Assembly (NCBI RefSeq): GCF_963576675.1 | Contig: NC_088918.1 | Span: forward strand, 35,683,501 to 35,747,500 | Direction: 5' to 3' | Length of the DNA: 64,000 nucleotides | Origin: Euphorbia lathyris | Lineage: Eukaryota > Streptophyta > Magnoliopsida > Malpighiales > Euphorbiaceae | In this document: one piece after another, positions 1 through 11,710 of the stretch | How positions within the stretch are numbered: position 1 is the first letter of the stretch | Layout: each line of letters begins with the position of its first letter | Program-made: the position numbers and the translations under genes | Notes under the pieces: generated by a model | Told to the model about the DNA's origin: nothing | What the model saw: only the letters and a program-made list of their open reading frames with translations | Database searches by the model: none

Positions 1-1206
1 GAAAGCTACGCTTCCTTTCTTGGAACTCTTCCAGCTGACCGCGCCCCCATTCAGGATAAACATGTATCATGATTGGGATTTAAAATCATTCTCATCTGTG
101 AGATGACTTGCATCTGAAAATCCTTCTATTTTCAGATCCCCTTCTCTGTACACTAGGAACATATCTTTAGTTCTTCTCAAGTACTTAAGAATGTTTTTGA
201 CGGCAATCCAGTGCTCGTCTCTCGGATTTCCTTGGTAACGACTCGTTATACTTAACGCGAACGCTACGTCAGGTCTAGTGCATAGCATAGCATACATAAT
301 CGAACCGATTGCGCTGGCGTACGGGACTACAGCCATGCGCTTCTTATCATCATCGGTTTTAGGACATTGATGATTGTTTAACTTTACTCCATGTAGTATG
401 GGTAAGTTACCTCGTTTCGATTCTAGCATGCTAAACCGCTTTAGCACCTTTTCGATGTATGTAGCCTGTGAAAGACCAAGCAGTCTTCGTGATCTATCTC
501 TGTAGATCTTTATACCAAGTATATAAGCTGCTTCACTGAGGTCTTTCATTGAGAAGTTACCAGATAACCAAACTTTTACCGACTGTAGTAGAGCTACGTC
601 ATTTTCCATTAATAATATATCGTCCACATATAATATCAGAAATGCTATAGAGCTCCCACTTGCTTTCTTGTAAATGCAAGCTTCTTCGCAATTTTGTTCG
701 AAACCAAATTGTTTTATGGTTTCGTCAAAATGCTTGTTCCAGCTTCTAGATGCTTGCTTGAGTCCATAAATGGATCTCTGAAGTTTGCAAACCTTGTTTG
801 CATCCTTTGATGTGAAACCTCCAGGTTGCATCATGTATACATCCTCAAGCAGGTTTCCGTTTAGGAAAGCTATTTTCACATCCATTTGCCAAATCTCGTA
901 ATCGTAGTGAGCGGCAATAGCAAGCATTATTCTGATTGATTTGGACATAGCCACATGAGAGAAAGTTTCGTCATAATCAATTCATTGCTTCTAACGATAT
1001 CCTTTCGCTACTAACCTAGCTTTGTAGGTGCTAACCTTTCCATCCATGTCAGTCTTCTTTTTGAAGATCCACCTGCACCCAATGGGTTTTATCCCTTCGG
1101 GTGGATCAACCAAAGTCCACACTTGGTTTGGTATACATGGAATCCATTTCAGAATCCATGGCTTCAAGCCATGCTTTAGAATCTGGACTGTTAAGAGACT
1201 CTTCAT
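1..1206 (-). pseudogene. Reverse transcriptase/RNase H part of copia pol, element 1
   Basis: This continues the polyprotein in another frame after the frameshift near 1128. Recognisable in order: the RT entry segment (WIFKKKTDMDGK, ARLVAKGY), MDVKIAFLNG, IYGLKQASRSW and the catalytic YVDDILLM box. Then comes the start of the RNase H region (EGFSDASH), which runs off the left edge. Two in-frame stops lie between the entry and palm segments: TAG at 991-993, where element 2 has CAG, and TGA at 982-984, where element 2 has GGA. Confidence 0.9.
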
Positions 1207-3562
1207 AGTTTTCGGGTTCGTCGTCTAACACGGGAACCTCATTATCATCTCCCACTAGAAAACCATATCTAATAGGGAGTTCACGAACTCTTTGTGATCT
1301 ACTAAGGGGTGGCACTTGAGTCTCATGTAATGGGACTGCATCGGGTTCCTCGACCGCTTCTGTTGTTTCAGTTGGTGTTTCTTGTTCATGAACTTCATCA
1401 AGTTCAATCATGCTTCCCTTTTTTGTGTCTTGGAGAAACTCTTTCTCTAAGAAGGTTGCGTGCTTGGATACTATTACTTTCTGATCATCTGGATGATAGA
1501 AGTAATATCCCACAATTTCCTTTGGGTATCCAACGAAGAAACATTTATCAGATTTAGAATCTAGTTTGTCGGACCCAATGCGTTTGACATATGTTGAACA
1601 ACCCCATACTCTCAGGAATGAGAACACGGGTTTCCTACCAACGAACAATTCATACGGTGTGGAACTAGCGGATTTAGTTGGTACTCGATTTAGGGTGAAG
1701 AGGGCGGTTTCTAAGGCGTAGCCCCAGAATGTCTTTGGAAGTAATGCTATGCTCATCATGGATCGTACCATATCTAGTAAGGTACGGTTTCTCCTCTCGG
1801 ATACACCATTGTGTTGTGGTGTATAGGAAGGTGTCCATTGTGAGCATATCCCACATTCAGTTAGATAATTCAGAAAATCATCTGAAAGATATTCGCCACC
1901 TCGATCAGATCGAAGTGTCTTTAATTTCTTTCCTAATTGATTTTCTACTTCATTCTTGAAGCATTTGAATTTCTCAAAAGCTTCAGATTTGTGCTTCATC
2001 AAGTAGATATAACCATATCGGGTATGGTCGTCTATGAAGCTTATGAAGTATCTGAATCCTCCTCTTGCTTGGACTGACATAGGACCGCATACATCCGAAT
2101 GAATGAGTCCTAGAGTGTCTGATACACGTTCACCTTTATTGCTAAAGGGTGTCTTTGTCATTTTACCTTTTAAACATGCTTCGCATGTTTCTAATGATTC
2201 AGGATCAATTGAATTTATAAGCCCATCTTTATGTAGCTTAAGCATGCGTCTTTTGTTTATATGGCCTAAACGAAAATGCCACAAGTAAGTTGAATTATCT
2301 AGCTTATGTCTTTTGGTATCAATTGCGAAAACAGAAATTTTGTCATCTAACACATAAATCCCATTTTCTGATATTCCTGAAAAATAGAAAATCGAATCTC
2401 TATAAAAATCGCAATGTTTGTCTTTTATTGAAATATGAAAACCATCGTCAACAAGACGGCTAATAGAAATAATGTTGCGAGACATTTGAGGAACGTATAA
2501 ACAGTTCCTTAATTCTATTACAAGCCCAGAGGGCAAATTTAAAACATAATCTCCAATTGCGAGGGCGGCAACTCTTGCTCCATTTCCTACTCGCAAGTTT
2601 ATGCTTCCTTTCTTTAATTCCTTAGTCCGCTTTAGTTCCTGCATATTTGTACAAATATGAGATCCACATCCGGTATCAAGTACCCAAGATTCAGACTGTG
2701 AAATTTTATTTATTTCAATATAGAACATACCAGATGTTGAAGTCCCGGCTTCTCCCTTCTTGAGGGTAGCTAGGTACAATAAATAATTTCTCCTCCAATT
2801 CCCCACTTCACCACAATAGTGGCACTTGCTTTTGGGCTTCTTTATTTCCTTTCCCTTTGTTTCGGTGAGCATTGCCTCCTTGCCCTTTTCAGGATGGTTT
2901 GGATCGGGAGATATCCCTTTCCTTTTCTTTGATCCTTCAATAGCAAGGCTTGGTATCTCCTTGTTTTCTTTTATATTGGGCTCGACTGTCTCGAGCATAT
3001 TTGCAACCTCTTCAAGAGAGGTTTGCAAGCCACTCGCTTGGTAGTTCATGATGAACTGCGAGTAACTCTCGGGGAGGGACAGAAGAAGTAAGTTCTCACT
3101 TAGTTCATGGTCCATCGCATCTCCAATACTAGAAAACTTGGTGATAAGGCTAATCATCTTGGCACAATGTGCCATTACAGATGTGCCCACTTGCATCTTG
3201 CATCCATATAACTGATTTGTTATTTCGAAGCGTTCGCACCGAGTTTGATTCACAAATAACTCTTTTAGGTGCTTGACCATGGAATATGCATCCATATCTG
3301 CATGTAGTTGCCTTTTTAATTCCGGTGTCATAGATGCAAGTATGATGTCTCCCGCTTGATCGTCATCAGCCTTATGCTTCAAGTAAGCATAAAATTCTTG
3401 GTAGGGAGCATCATCCGTTGGGTAAGGGGGTATCCGTGTATCAAGTACATACCCTTTCTTCTCGAACTTCAAAACAATTTTGAGGTTACGAAACCAGTCG
3501 GTGAAGTTTGAACCATTCAACTTGTTATCGGTAAGTATGTTTTGCAGATTGGTGTTAGTCAT
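1106..3562 (-). pseudogene. gag-protease-integrase part of copia polyprotein, element 1
   Basis: The frame is open for 818 codons from an ATG at 3562. In order: UBN2-type gag (about residues 1-200); a zinc knuckle near 245-258 that is broken (CHYC then N and Y where the H and last C should be); the aspartic protease site WVLDTGCGSH near 290; the GAG-pre-integrase HHCC region near 427-470; and the integrase core with D in HSDVCGP, D in LRSDRGGEYL and E in NGVSERRNRT. Near 1128 a 1-nt insertion, seen by comparison with element 2, shifts the frame, so the reverse transcriptase is no longer joined. The ATG is supported by homology to the start region of element 2. The polyprotein cannot be complete. 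Confidence 0.9.
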
Positions 3563-3774
3563 GATTTTAAGAGTGTTTAATTAAACCTAAGAGTGAGAAA
3601 GAGTAAACGTATGTTATTCATTTGCTTTAAAGTATATCAATCTAAAATTTATAGGCCTTTTAGTTTATTTTAGATTGCTCCCACTATTTTTTCAAATTAA
3701 TAGCCCTCCATATTAATTCGAATAATTTCACAAATCCTTTAGTGAGCTAGGATCCTAACTCCTGAGATTTCGCC

Positions 3775-4048
3775 TTGAGTTTGCTCAACAAGCTAGTCTC
3801 ATTCGTTAGGTAGATTCATGTAATCAATCACATCTTTAATGTGATTCCTAGGTTATTGGGTTACTAACCACATTAGTAACTAATATGCTATTCACATTAA
3901 TCCCAACCATATTGCCTATTAGTTTATGACAACATGAGTTTGCTCATCCAATTATCATAATCTAATTTAAGTATTACCCCATATTCATGAAAAGTAATTT
4001 TCGATAATTCAGGTGTTACCGTAAGACCCCGAGCTTGAGTTTGCTCAA
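3775..4048 (-). other. Three reiterated short hairpins in the leader of element 1
   Basis: The 14-nt inverted repeats at 3775-3788, 3934-3947 and 4035-4048 read TTGAGCAAACTCAA, ATGAGCAAACTCAT and TTGAGCAAACTCAA on the sense (minus) strand. Each forms a 5-bp stem with a CAAA loop. The middle copy has a paired change (T-A to A-T) that keeps the stem. Element 2 has the same three at matching places with a TAAA loop. They lie in the 1.8-kb non-coding leader upstream of gag. Confidence 0.8.
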
Positions 4049-4865
4049 CAACCCAAAGACCCCAGTACTGCCGGCTCAATTATAATATTAGGGAGGGGCA
4101 ACCGATTTTAATAACTTGTTTATTTACTTAACTTTTTAATGAGGGATTTTATTTTAGGTCTCATAATCTAACTTAGTCTTGATTTGCTTTAGCATACATC
4201 AGACACATACATTGGCGTTATGGACATATTATCTAAATTATTCCGTCGAGCCAGAGACGGAATAAAAGGCCAAACCTAGGGAAATACTAACTATTACATA
4301 TTTCTCTTTAGGTCCTCCGTCTTCTCCTTATTAATTTCTATTCTACTGAAGAAAACTTCAATTGAATTGAAGGGAATTAGATGAGAGGAGAAATTACAAT
4401 AGATAGTAGATAGGCAGGACTCGCATGTCCTATTTCAAAAATACCAAAAGACTAAAAGATGGTCCAAATATGTCCATAACTCCAAACATGCATAGACTCA
4501 ATTAAATAAATTTAATTGGTTAATTACATAAGTATTTTATGTAATATTTAGGTTAATCACATTAACTCATCAAATTAACTTTCATCCAATTTTACTTCTA
4601 ACAGTTTCGTATCCTTTTATATTAAACTTTTAGATTAATATAACTATAGAAAACTTTTTTTTTTTGGTAGAACTATACAAAACTTTAATTATGCACGTCC
4701 CAATTATTTTGATTTGAATTCATTTAAAACCTTTTGATTTACAAATAGGTAAAACAAACTTTTAAATAAATTTTCATTCGATAATCAAAACAGAAAACTA
4801 TTAATTTCTGAAACATATACATATATATATAAAACTAATTTTAAACGATTTAAAATTAAGTGGGT

Positions 4866-5034
4866 CTCGGGCCGGGCCCGAGGTTGGGCTGCTGCCGTTT
4901 GGCAGCAGCCCTAGGCGTCTGACCCGCCGCTGCCTTGCGGCAGCGGCGGCCAGGCGCCGCGCGCGGTTGCTGCCGCGCGGTAGCAACCGCGCAATAGCAG
5001 TCGGGTCGCGCCGTAAGGCGCGACCCAAACTGCT
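4866..5034 (-). other. GC-rich array of five perfect hairpins in the leader of element 1
   Basis: A GC-rich island in AT-rich leader DNA holds consecutive inverted repeats: 4866-4882 (7-bp stem), 4886-4911 (GGGCTGCTGCC stem, 11 bp), 4924-4949 (CCGCCGCTGCC stem, 11 bp; sense-strand loop GCAA, a GNRA tetraloop), 4961-4992 (11-bp stem around a CCGCGCGG core) and 5003-5026 (GGGTCGCGCC stem, 10 bp), the last inside an AGCAGT/ACTGCT outer stem. It lies between the primer binding site and gag, where LTR elements usually carry dimerisation or packaging signals. The counterpart in element 2 is at 31166-31285. Any function is inference. Confidence 0.85.
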
Positions 5035-5384
5035 GTATTTTTTTTATATAAATATAAAACATATATATATATATATCGGTTTTAAAATGATTTTCGGAAA
5101 ATAGGAAAAACTATCATAGATTTTCCGTTTTATCTTTTAGAATAAATAAAACTGATTTTATCAATCTAACCATAAAACTAATAGATTTTGTTATAATGAT
5201 TATCAACCAAAATTATTAGGAACATGTGCATAACTTATTTTAATTAACAATTAATTAAAACTTATTTATCTTTTAGAACTAATTAATCAAAACAGTTTTG
5301 TTAATTAACCTAACTATAAATATTTATTCAATCTGATTGAAAAACTTCTAAATTTTCATATATGAAATAACGGATTTAACGCAT

Positions 5385-5395
5385 CTCTGATACCA
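5385..5395 (-). other. Primer binding site (initiator tRNA-Met type), element 1
   Basis: The minus strand reads TGGTATCAGAG one base inside the LTR. This complements the 3' end of initiator tRNA-Met, the usual copia primer. The match stops after 11 bases (ATGC follows), whereas element 2 has the longer TGGTATCAGAGCC. First-strand priming may therefore be weaker in this copy. Confidence 0.88.
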
Positions 5396-5396
5396 C

Positions 5397-7253
5397 TGAA
5401 GGAAAATAGGCTAACGTATAGCAGCGGAAATATAAAATTTTAACCTATTTCCATTAACCCTAAGATCCGTTAACCGTTATTTCATACAAAGAGGGATAAG
5501 AAGAAATACCTTTTAGATGTTCTATCTACTGTTGCAAACGAAGTGCCCACAACTCTTACTCCGAGTTCCCGAGCACAAAACAAAACAACAGAAGATCAAG
5601 TTAGAATCAACCGTTTATTAACAACCAAAGTAGATTGTCTCTAATTAATCAACACAAGATCAAGAGAAAGAGAAAGAGATGAAAATCAATTGAACGGAAG
5701 GAAGCGGTGGAAAATCTCGTCCTCGAGCTAGGGGTCGAAATTCTCTCTCTTCTTCTAAGGGTTGGAATTCGAAATTCTCTCTCTTGAATGCTAGGGCTAG
5801 ATTTCGAAAATCTACATAGGGGGGTATTTATAATCTTTCTTGTATCTAATCCTTAGTTAGATAGAATTAGGTTTATTGAATAAGAATTCAATTCGGAATA
5901 GAATTCTTAAATATTATCTATTAATATATCTAAATATAAAAGATAATAAGAATAACCTTATTGGATAATAATAGGAGTAATATAATCTAATTAAAACTCC
6001 TAACTTATTTATCCTTTAATTAATTTAATTCATAATCCTAATCTAATTAGGATTAATAAAATCAAACTAATTATTTATGTATCTACATACATAAATCGCC
6101 CCCCTTGAGTAATTGGGCCTTATTGGGCTCAATTGGGCTTCCGTCAATTAATTAGCATCTGTCTCTCTTTTGGGTTCCAAGTCTTATGTGTGACTCATTA
6201 GGTTCTTATTGCTACTAGCCGTATGCAACTTATTAAATTAATTTTCAAAGAATTATATTTAATCTTTGCATAACGGAATGATGTACAAAGTATGTGATTA
6301 GCAAGTCCGTAATCATTCCCCTAGAGCTATAAGAAGACAGGTTCATTCTGTCGTTGACCTTTCCGTATTAGTTACGGTATAATTCGATCCTTTATCAACT
6401 ACGTCCTTGAACTGAATCTTATGACTATGGGTAATGTCAAGTCACATATAGCGAGACGTTCGTTTTACTTGTTCTGGCCGAGTCAACTCCAATTAGATAG
6501 GTTAAGAGAAATCTCATTTCAATCTTAAGCTATCACCTTGCAAGGATTTAGAGTCAAGACTTCCACAAGCGATCCATGGACATATCTCCCATTTATCGGG
6601 AGTGATAAATGCTCAATCCAATGTATAACGATCCCGCAATCACTTCCTGTGATACCCAACGTCTGCTGTTCACACCCCAGAGTCATCTCTGTTAAGGATC
6701 GTGTTACAACAGAGTCAAAGCGTCACATTCCGTAATCCAGAATACCAATTAACATTCCTTTGAGTCTGAGGATTATTTATACCTATTAATACCAATGAGA
6801 TGAACAGGTGACAAGGAAGAATCTACCCATCCTGTTATCTCAAGTCGGGTCCCCAATCCTAATGAACTACTTTTCATCGGATCCATGTAACTGTCTAGAT
6901 ATCTATATATATGAAGCTTGTGAGATCAGCTTTCTGTCGGACAGAAGACATTGTTACATGCAAGTCTCAATAGTGATATGTCAATCCTAAACATATTACT
7001 TGACTTGGGGTGGTTTTAAGTTTGTTAGTTTATTACAAAGTTTCATCTCACTTCATGCTTGTATGAACACTTTATAATCACTTTAAACAAATTTACGGAT
7101 TTCCTTTTATTAGACTTTATTTAGTGCTTAAAAGGGATTGCCTTTATATAGTTATAAAACATATATCTCATTAAAACAAATGATATAAAGAACACTTCAT
7201 TTACATTAAGTTTGTATCCTAGAAGAATTGTCTATAGGACACTAAACCCCAAT
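5397..7253 (-). repeat. 5' LTR of copia element 1 (short LTR form)
   Basis: About 1857 bp. It is homologous along its length to the LTRs at 13076-15159, 25302-30749 and 38359-40100. On the minus strand it begins within the family's TGTTGGGGTTTAGTGTCC start, although the outermost bases are eroded (plus strand reads CCCCAATA rather than CCCCAACA). It ends TTTTCCTTCA where the family consensus is AATTTCCAACA. The primer binding site follows one base later. It lacks the roughly 230-bp segment present in the solo LTR at about 13231-13460. Confidence 0.92.
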
Positions 7254-8509
7254 ACGCTCAAGTCGCACAACTTGTCCACTAATCAGAGGAGGAAGTTTTT
7301 TTTCTGAAATTAAATATTATTTTTGGGAAGACCCCTATCTTTTCAGGTTGTGCGCTGATCAAATTATTCGAAGATGTATATCTCAGGAGGAGCAAGAGGA
7401 TGTTCTGAGCCATTGTCATGACCGAGAAGCTGGAGGGCACCACAGCGCTAGCAGAACTGCGGCCAAGGTTCTTCAATCAGGTTTTTTCTAGCCAACACTT
7501 TTTAAAGATGCCCATTTATTTGTTAGCACTTGCAATGAGTGCCAACGAACTGTCAATATCTCGGCTAGAAATGTCATGCCCCTCAACAACATAGTTGTTT
7601 GTGAAATCTTTGATATATGAGGCATAGATTTTATGGGTCCATTCCCTACATCTTTTGGGAATAAATATATCTTAGTGGCTGTAGATTATGTGAGCAAGTG
7701 GGTTGAAGCAATGGCTAGTCCAACCAATGACGCCCGTGTGGTTGTAAAGTTCCTGAAAAGGCTGTTCGCCAGATTCGGTGTCCCACGAGCGATCATTAGT
7801 GATCAAAGAACCCACTTTTGCAATACCAAATTTGAAAGGCTGATGGGCAAGCTTGGAGTCTCTCACAGAATTGCCACACCGTACCATCCACAAACAAGTG
7901 GACAGGTGGAGATTTCCAATCGTGAAATCAAAAGAATTTTAGAGAAAACTGTTGGCAGTTCTAGGAGAGATTGGGCAAACAAGCTTGACGATGCTCTTTG
8001 GGCATATAGGACAGCCTATAAAACATCAATTGGAATGTCTCCGTTTAGATTGTTATACGAAAAATCTTATCACCTGCCGGTAGAAATGGAACACAAGGCC
8101 TTTTGGGCATTAATATTTTTTAAATTTTGAGCAACAGGCTGTTGGAGATCAGCGAAAACTTCAACTCTGTGACATGGAAGAGTTCAGGCTGTTCTCGTAC
8201 GAGAATGCAATAAACTACAAAGAGAAGACCAAGCAGTGGCACGACAAAAGGATCCAGGAAAAAGTCTTTCACGAAGGACAGCATGTCCTTTTGTACAATT
8301 CAAGGCTGAGACTTTTTCCAGGAAAGTTAAAGTCACGATGGTCAGGACCATTCACTGTAAACAAGATGTTCGAACATGGCGTTGTGGAGATTTTCAAAAA
8401 TGGTGATGCTCCTTTCAAAGTGAACGGGCAGCGTCTCAAGCCGTACCTTGAGAATGACCACAGGAGGAAGATTGACACTGTTCACTTCCAGGACCCTCCT
8501 CACCATTAA
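7254..8509 (+). pseudogene. Athila-like pol fragment: zinc-binding domain and integrase
   Basis: From about 7330 the frame reads through an HHCC zinc-binding domain (HCHDREAGGHHS, then CNEC near 7530), followed by the integrase core with all three acidic residues: D in GIDFMGPF, D in IISDQRTHF and E in [11 protein letters not shown]. The C-terminal part (8174-8509) has KQWHDKRI and [14 protein letters not shown], typical of Athila/gypsy integrase tails. There are stops at 7489-7491 (TAG where the family has TGG in GFFWP) and 7618-7620 (TGA where the family has TGG before GIDFMGP), plus a frameshift near 8110-8130. The upstream RT and RNase H were separated by the copia insertion. Confidence 0.88.
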
Positions 8510-9142
8510 TCAGAAACACAGGGTGTTCGCTGCAAACACCAATTGCAGCAGGGAAGTACCCCTCCAACAATCTTTTTATTTTTTTCATCATGTGTTAAGT
8601 CATTATCCTGATAACAATTACACTGTCTCATTTTTACTTTAACCATGAATTCAAGATATTCACAAGGAAAGATATAAAACTTCTACCCTTGTCAATAAGA
8701 GTGAAGTTTTAAGTTTTGCTTGTGTAACATCTCAAGGGATGTGGAGCTAGTCGTAAAAGTTTTTTTTTGGGGGGAAATTAATTCAAAATTTTGTTAGGAT
8801 AAGGGACACGTCAAATCCACTGTCATTAGGCGGTAATTTCAGCCTATTCGTCCCCTCGGTAAAATACAAAGTCGATAGAGTGCTGTAAATGCAAGAGTTA
8901 TGGTGCCCTCGCGTCTGTTCGCCTGGGGTAATCATCTCTCAATATGACTTAGACCAGGTAGCAGATTAGGAGACGGTCTTTAGGGCGGTAGCTCAAAAAG
9001 TATGTCTCCTCTTTTCTACTTAAAGAACGCAGACTGCTGGGTACCCTAATTCGTTTTTACACATTATTATCTCTCACCTTTACCAAGATTTTTGTTTCTC
9101 TCATACACAGTTGCGGAGGCACCTACTTAGTTTGATTTATAG
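8510..9142 (+). other. Athila spacer between pol and the env-position ORF
   Basis: No ORF of note. This is the untranslated stretch between integrase and the next ORF of the element. It includes a short purine run (near 8765-8776). I saw no promoter or repeat that I could support. Confidence 0.5.
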
Positions 9143-10513
9143 ATGAGAACTAGAGGATCGGAAAAACACGTAAAAGTCGAGGGGTCGACCAAGAAGGAAA
9201 AAGCAAAAGGGAAGATGACGGAACCAAGCACGGTCGCTTTCGTTCCGGATGAAAAGCTTGTGAAAAAGTTCTCTCAGTTCAAAGATCCTGAGGTGCAAAA
9301 GTACTATGAAGATCTAGCTAAACTTGATTTCGGGCCCATAAGAACAGTTTGTTGGGACACCCTGAAGCAGCTAAAGCTTGATGATCGTGTGCGCACGCTC
9401 ATGGAGGCAGGCCATTTCGGCTGCTTCTTTGAGATGAAGGAGCCATCATACAAAGAACTGACACTAGAGTTCCTGGCTACTTTCAAGCACGATGCTGAGA
9501 TCACCGATCCTGAAGAAGAAGGGAAGTTCAGTTTCAGGCTTATGGGTCACACTCAGAGGCCTTCGCTCAACTTGTTTAACCAAATGTTAGGCGCTGCGGA
9601 CGATGATGACTTGGAGTCCGAAAGCTACAAGGAAGCATTCACCAAGACCCCTGATGTCTTTGACCCTACTGCCTTTTGGAATTCTCTTACAGGTCAGCAA
9701 CATTATGACGGGAGCATCTCCAAGGCGTCAAATATTGATGACTATGTTGTTCGCTACTTGCACAAGCTGGTATCCGGCACAATCTTTGCTCGAGAAAATC
9801 AAGCCACTATGCCGTATGCAGACCTTATAGACTTGTGGAGTATGGCGATTGGACCAAGAATGAATTTAGGTTACTAGTTTGGGGAGTACATCAGTGCTTT
9901 TTGTAAGAAGAACTCATCGCTCATCTGCTGTGGGAGCATTGTCACTAGAATTGCTGAATCTATCGGAGTTTTTAAGCCTGAAGACCACTCTCGGCTCACT
10001 ATTGTGAACCACCCAGACCAGATTGATCTCAAGATTTTGCAAAAGATGTTGTTTCGTAAGATGGTGAATGGAAAGTGGGTTTGGATGTCGGACTTTGTTA
10101 CATCAAAGAAAGTTGAAAGCCGGAAAAGGAAAAGTGAACCAACTGTGTCGGTCTCATCGGATTCTGAACAGGTTGAGCTGCCAAAGGATCTGAATTTCTA
10201 TAAGAAATGTGCAAAGCTTTCGAGCGAGGACATCCTTGACAAGTTCAATGCCCTGTTTGCTCAAAACCAAGCCAACCGTGAAATGATATTTGCACTCGAG
10301 CAAAAGTATGAGTCACATGAGGTATCGATAGACATGCTCAAAACCATCTGTATTGAGGAGCATGGCAAGGAGAGTCCATCCGGTTTTTCTGTCAAGAGTC
10401 CGGTAAGAAAAATGCCTGAAACACCTGCTACTGCTAATGCTTCCTCGAAAGGGGAGGGCATTCCTGCCACTGCGGATAGAGAGGTTAACTCCTCTCTTTC
10501 CCAACCCGCCTGA
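9143..10513 (+). pseudogene. Athila env-position ORF (plant transposon protein type), one stop
   Basis: A single frame of 456 codons from ATG 9143 to TGA 10513 is broken only by TAG at 9875-9877, after MNLGY; the family usually has Leu there, so a TTG to TAG change is likely. The N-terminus is Lys-rich. The central part resembles the domain shared by Athila ORFs and plant transposon proteins: an ELTLEFLATF stretch, FSFRLMGHTQRPSLNLFNQ, FWNSLTG and YLHKLVSGTIFARENQ. The C-terminal third is charged and Ser-rich, with a probable coiled segment before residue 400. In Athila this gene sits where retroviruses have env; its function is unknown. I see no convincing transmembrane segment. Confidence 0.8.
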
Positions 10514-10657
10514 TCTGTCACCTTTGTCGCTGTCCTAGCATTTGGTAACATCTAATACCCTTACTTTTTCAAATTATGCACTCTGCCTATGTTATTCTGC
10601 TATTATTGTCTATCATTTGCTGCCCTCCTGATAACATTAAGGACAATGTTCCGTTTT

Positions 10658-10671
10658 AATTTGGGGGTATT
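10658..10671 (+). other. Internal polypurine-like tract of the Athila element
   Basis: AATTTGGGGGTATT lies 145 bp after the env-position ORF. It repeats exactly the tract at 15231-15244 that abuts the 3' LTR, and a GGACAA word precedes both. It may be a second plus-strand priming site or a duplication of the LTR-proximal tract; this is inference. Confidence 0.6.
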
Positions 10672-10680
10672 GGGGAGTTA

Positions 10681-11707
10681 GGCTCTGTTCTTTATCGCTG
10701 AAAAAAACTAAACTGAACTGAACTAAACTGAATCGAACTGAACTGAATTGAATTGAACTGAACTGAACTGAACTGCATTGAATTGAATTGAACTGAACTG
10801 AATACTGCTGAATACTGAACTGAATTTAACTGAATACTACTGAATACTGAACTTAACTGAATGCTACCGAACTTAACCGAACTTAACAATAATGATGATA
10901 TTAGACTTTAAAATAATTTTCATGATAATATTGGACATTAATGAATTTATAATAATAATAATGGTTCTAATAAATTTAATAATATCAATAATAAATAAAT
11001 ATATTATTAAAGATAAAACTAAATTGAATATCAAATAAAAGCCCGGGATGATAAAATCTTGGCTCGATAAAAGCCTATGAAATTAAATAAAAATAAGTCT
11101 AATTTAAATTAAAAATACAAATTACATACAAACACAAATTTATATATAATTTAAAGCCTATGAAATTAAATACAAATCTTCATATGAATACAAACTCTTA
11201 ACTTTTTATTTTAATTAAGGGTTAAAGTGCAAAAATAACGTTTTGGGTCAGAAGTAATTTTACCTCTAACGTCTAAAATGGTGGAATTTTATCCCTAACA
11301 TTGATAAATTGGATAAATTTAAGAAATAATTCATAATATGGATGCAATTCCTAATTTTTAAATATGGATGCATACTTTAGTTTTATTTTTTTTATTAAAC
11401 CATATATACTTTAATAAACTATCATTTCTTGACTTTTATCTAATTTATAGATAATGATAAACTATAAATAATAATAATAATAAATAATGATAAATTATAG
11501 ATAAATAATAATTATAATAAATTATATATAAATAATGATAATATAATAAATAATGATAAATTACTGAATACTGAAACTGAATGCTGAAACTGGATGCTGA
11601 AACTGAATGCTGAACTGAACTGAACTGAACTGAACTGAACTGAACTGAATTGAACTGAACTGAACTGGACTGATTGTTACTGAAATTAAGTGATAAAGAA
11701 CAGGGCC
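10681..11707. mobile_element. PIF/Harbinger-like MITE with subterminal pentamer arrays
   Basis: The terminal inverted repeats GGCTCTGTTCTTTATCGCT and GGCCCTGTTCTTTATCACT (17 of 19 match) are flanked by TTA at 10678-10680 and 11708-11710. A TTA target duplication and GG(G/C)C-like ends fit PIF/Harbinger. The element is 1027 bp and non-coding. Next to each end lies an array of AACTG pentamers (about 10708-10885 and 11600-11670), both in the same orientation although the TIRs are inverted. The middle is AT-rich, with a short repeated segment (AAGCCTATGAAATTAAAT) near 11080 and 11155. It is inserted in the Athila 3' non-coding region. Confidence 0.85.
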
Positions 11708-11710
11708 TTA

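Larger units (their letters stand above)
1..7253 (-). mobile_element. Ty1/copia LTR retrotransposon, element 1 (3' end off the left edge)
   Basis: The minus strand reads 5' LTR (7253-5397), primer binding site, a 1.8-kb structured leader, gag-protease-integrase (3562-1106), then reverse transcriptase and the start of RNase H, which runs off the left edge. The order integrase before reverse transcriptase defines Ty1/copia. The long LTR and the integrase/RT wording resemble the Angela/Tork lineage; that assignment is by family knowledge. The element lies inside the pol gene of an Athila-type element that resumes at 7254. The 3' LTR and left TSD are outside the window. It is inactive: it has a frameshift near 1128 and in-frame stops at 991-993 and 982-984. 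Element 2 at 25302 belongs to the same family. Confidence 0.93.

Noticed and set aside
4801..5062. Arg/Ala-rich small ORFs in the leader of element 1
   Set aside because: They come from the GC-rich hairpin island. The sense-strand frame is not kept in element 2.
7279..7476. Minus-strand ORF over the Athila zinc-binding region
   Set aside because: The plus strand encodes a recognisable pol domain there.
10692..10889. Ser/Phe/Gln-rich ORF on the minus strand
   Set aside because: A translation of the AACTG pentamer array inside a MITE.
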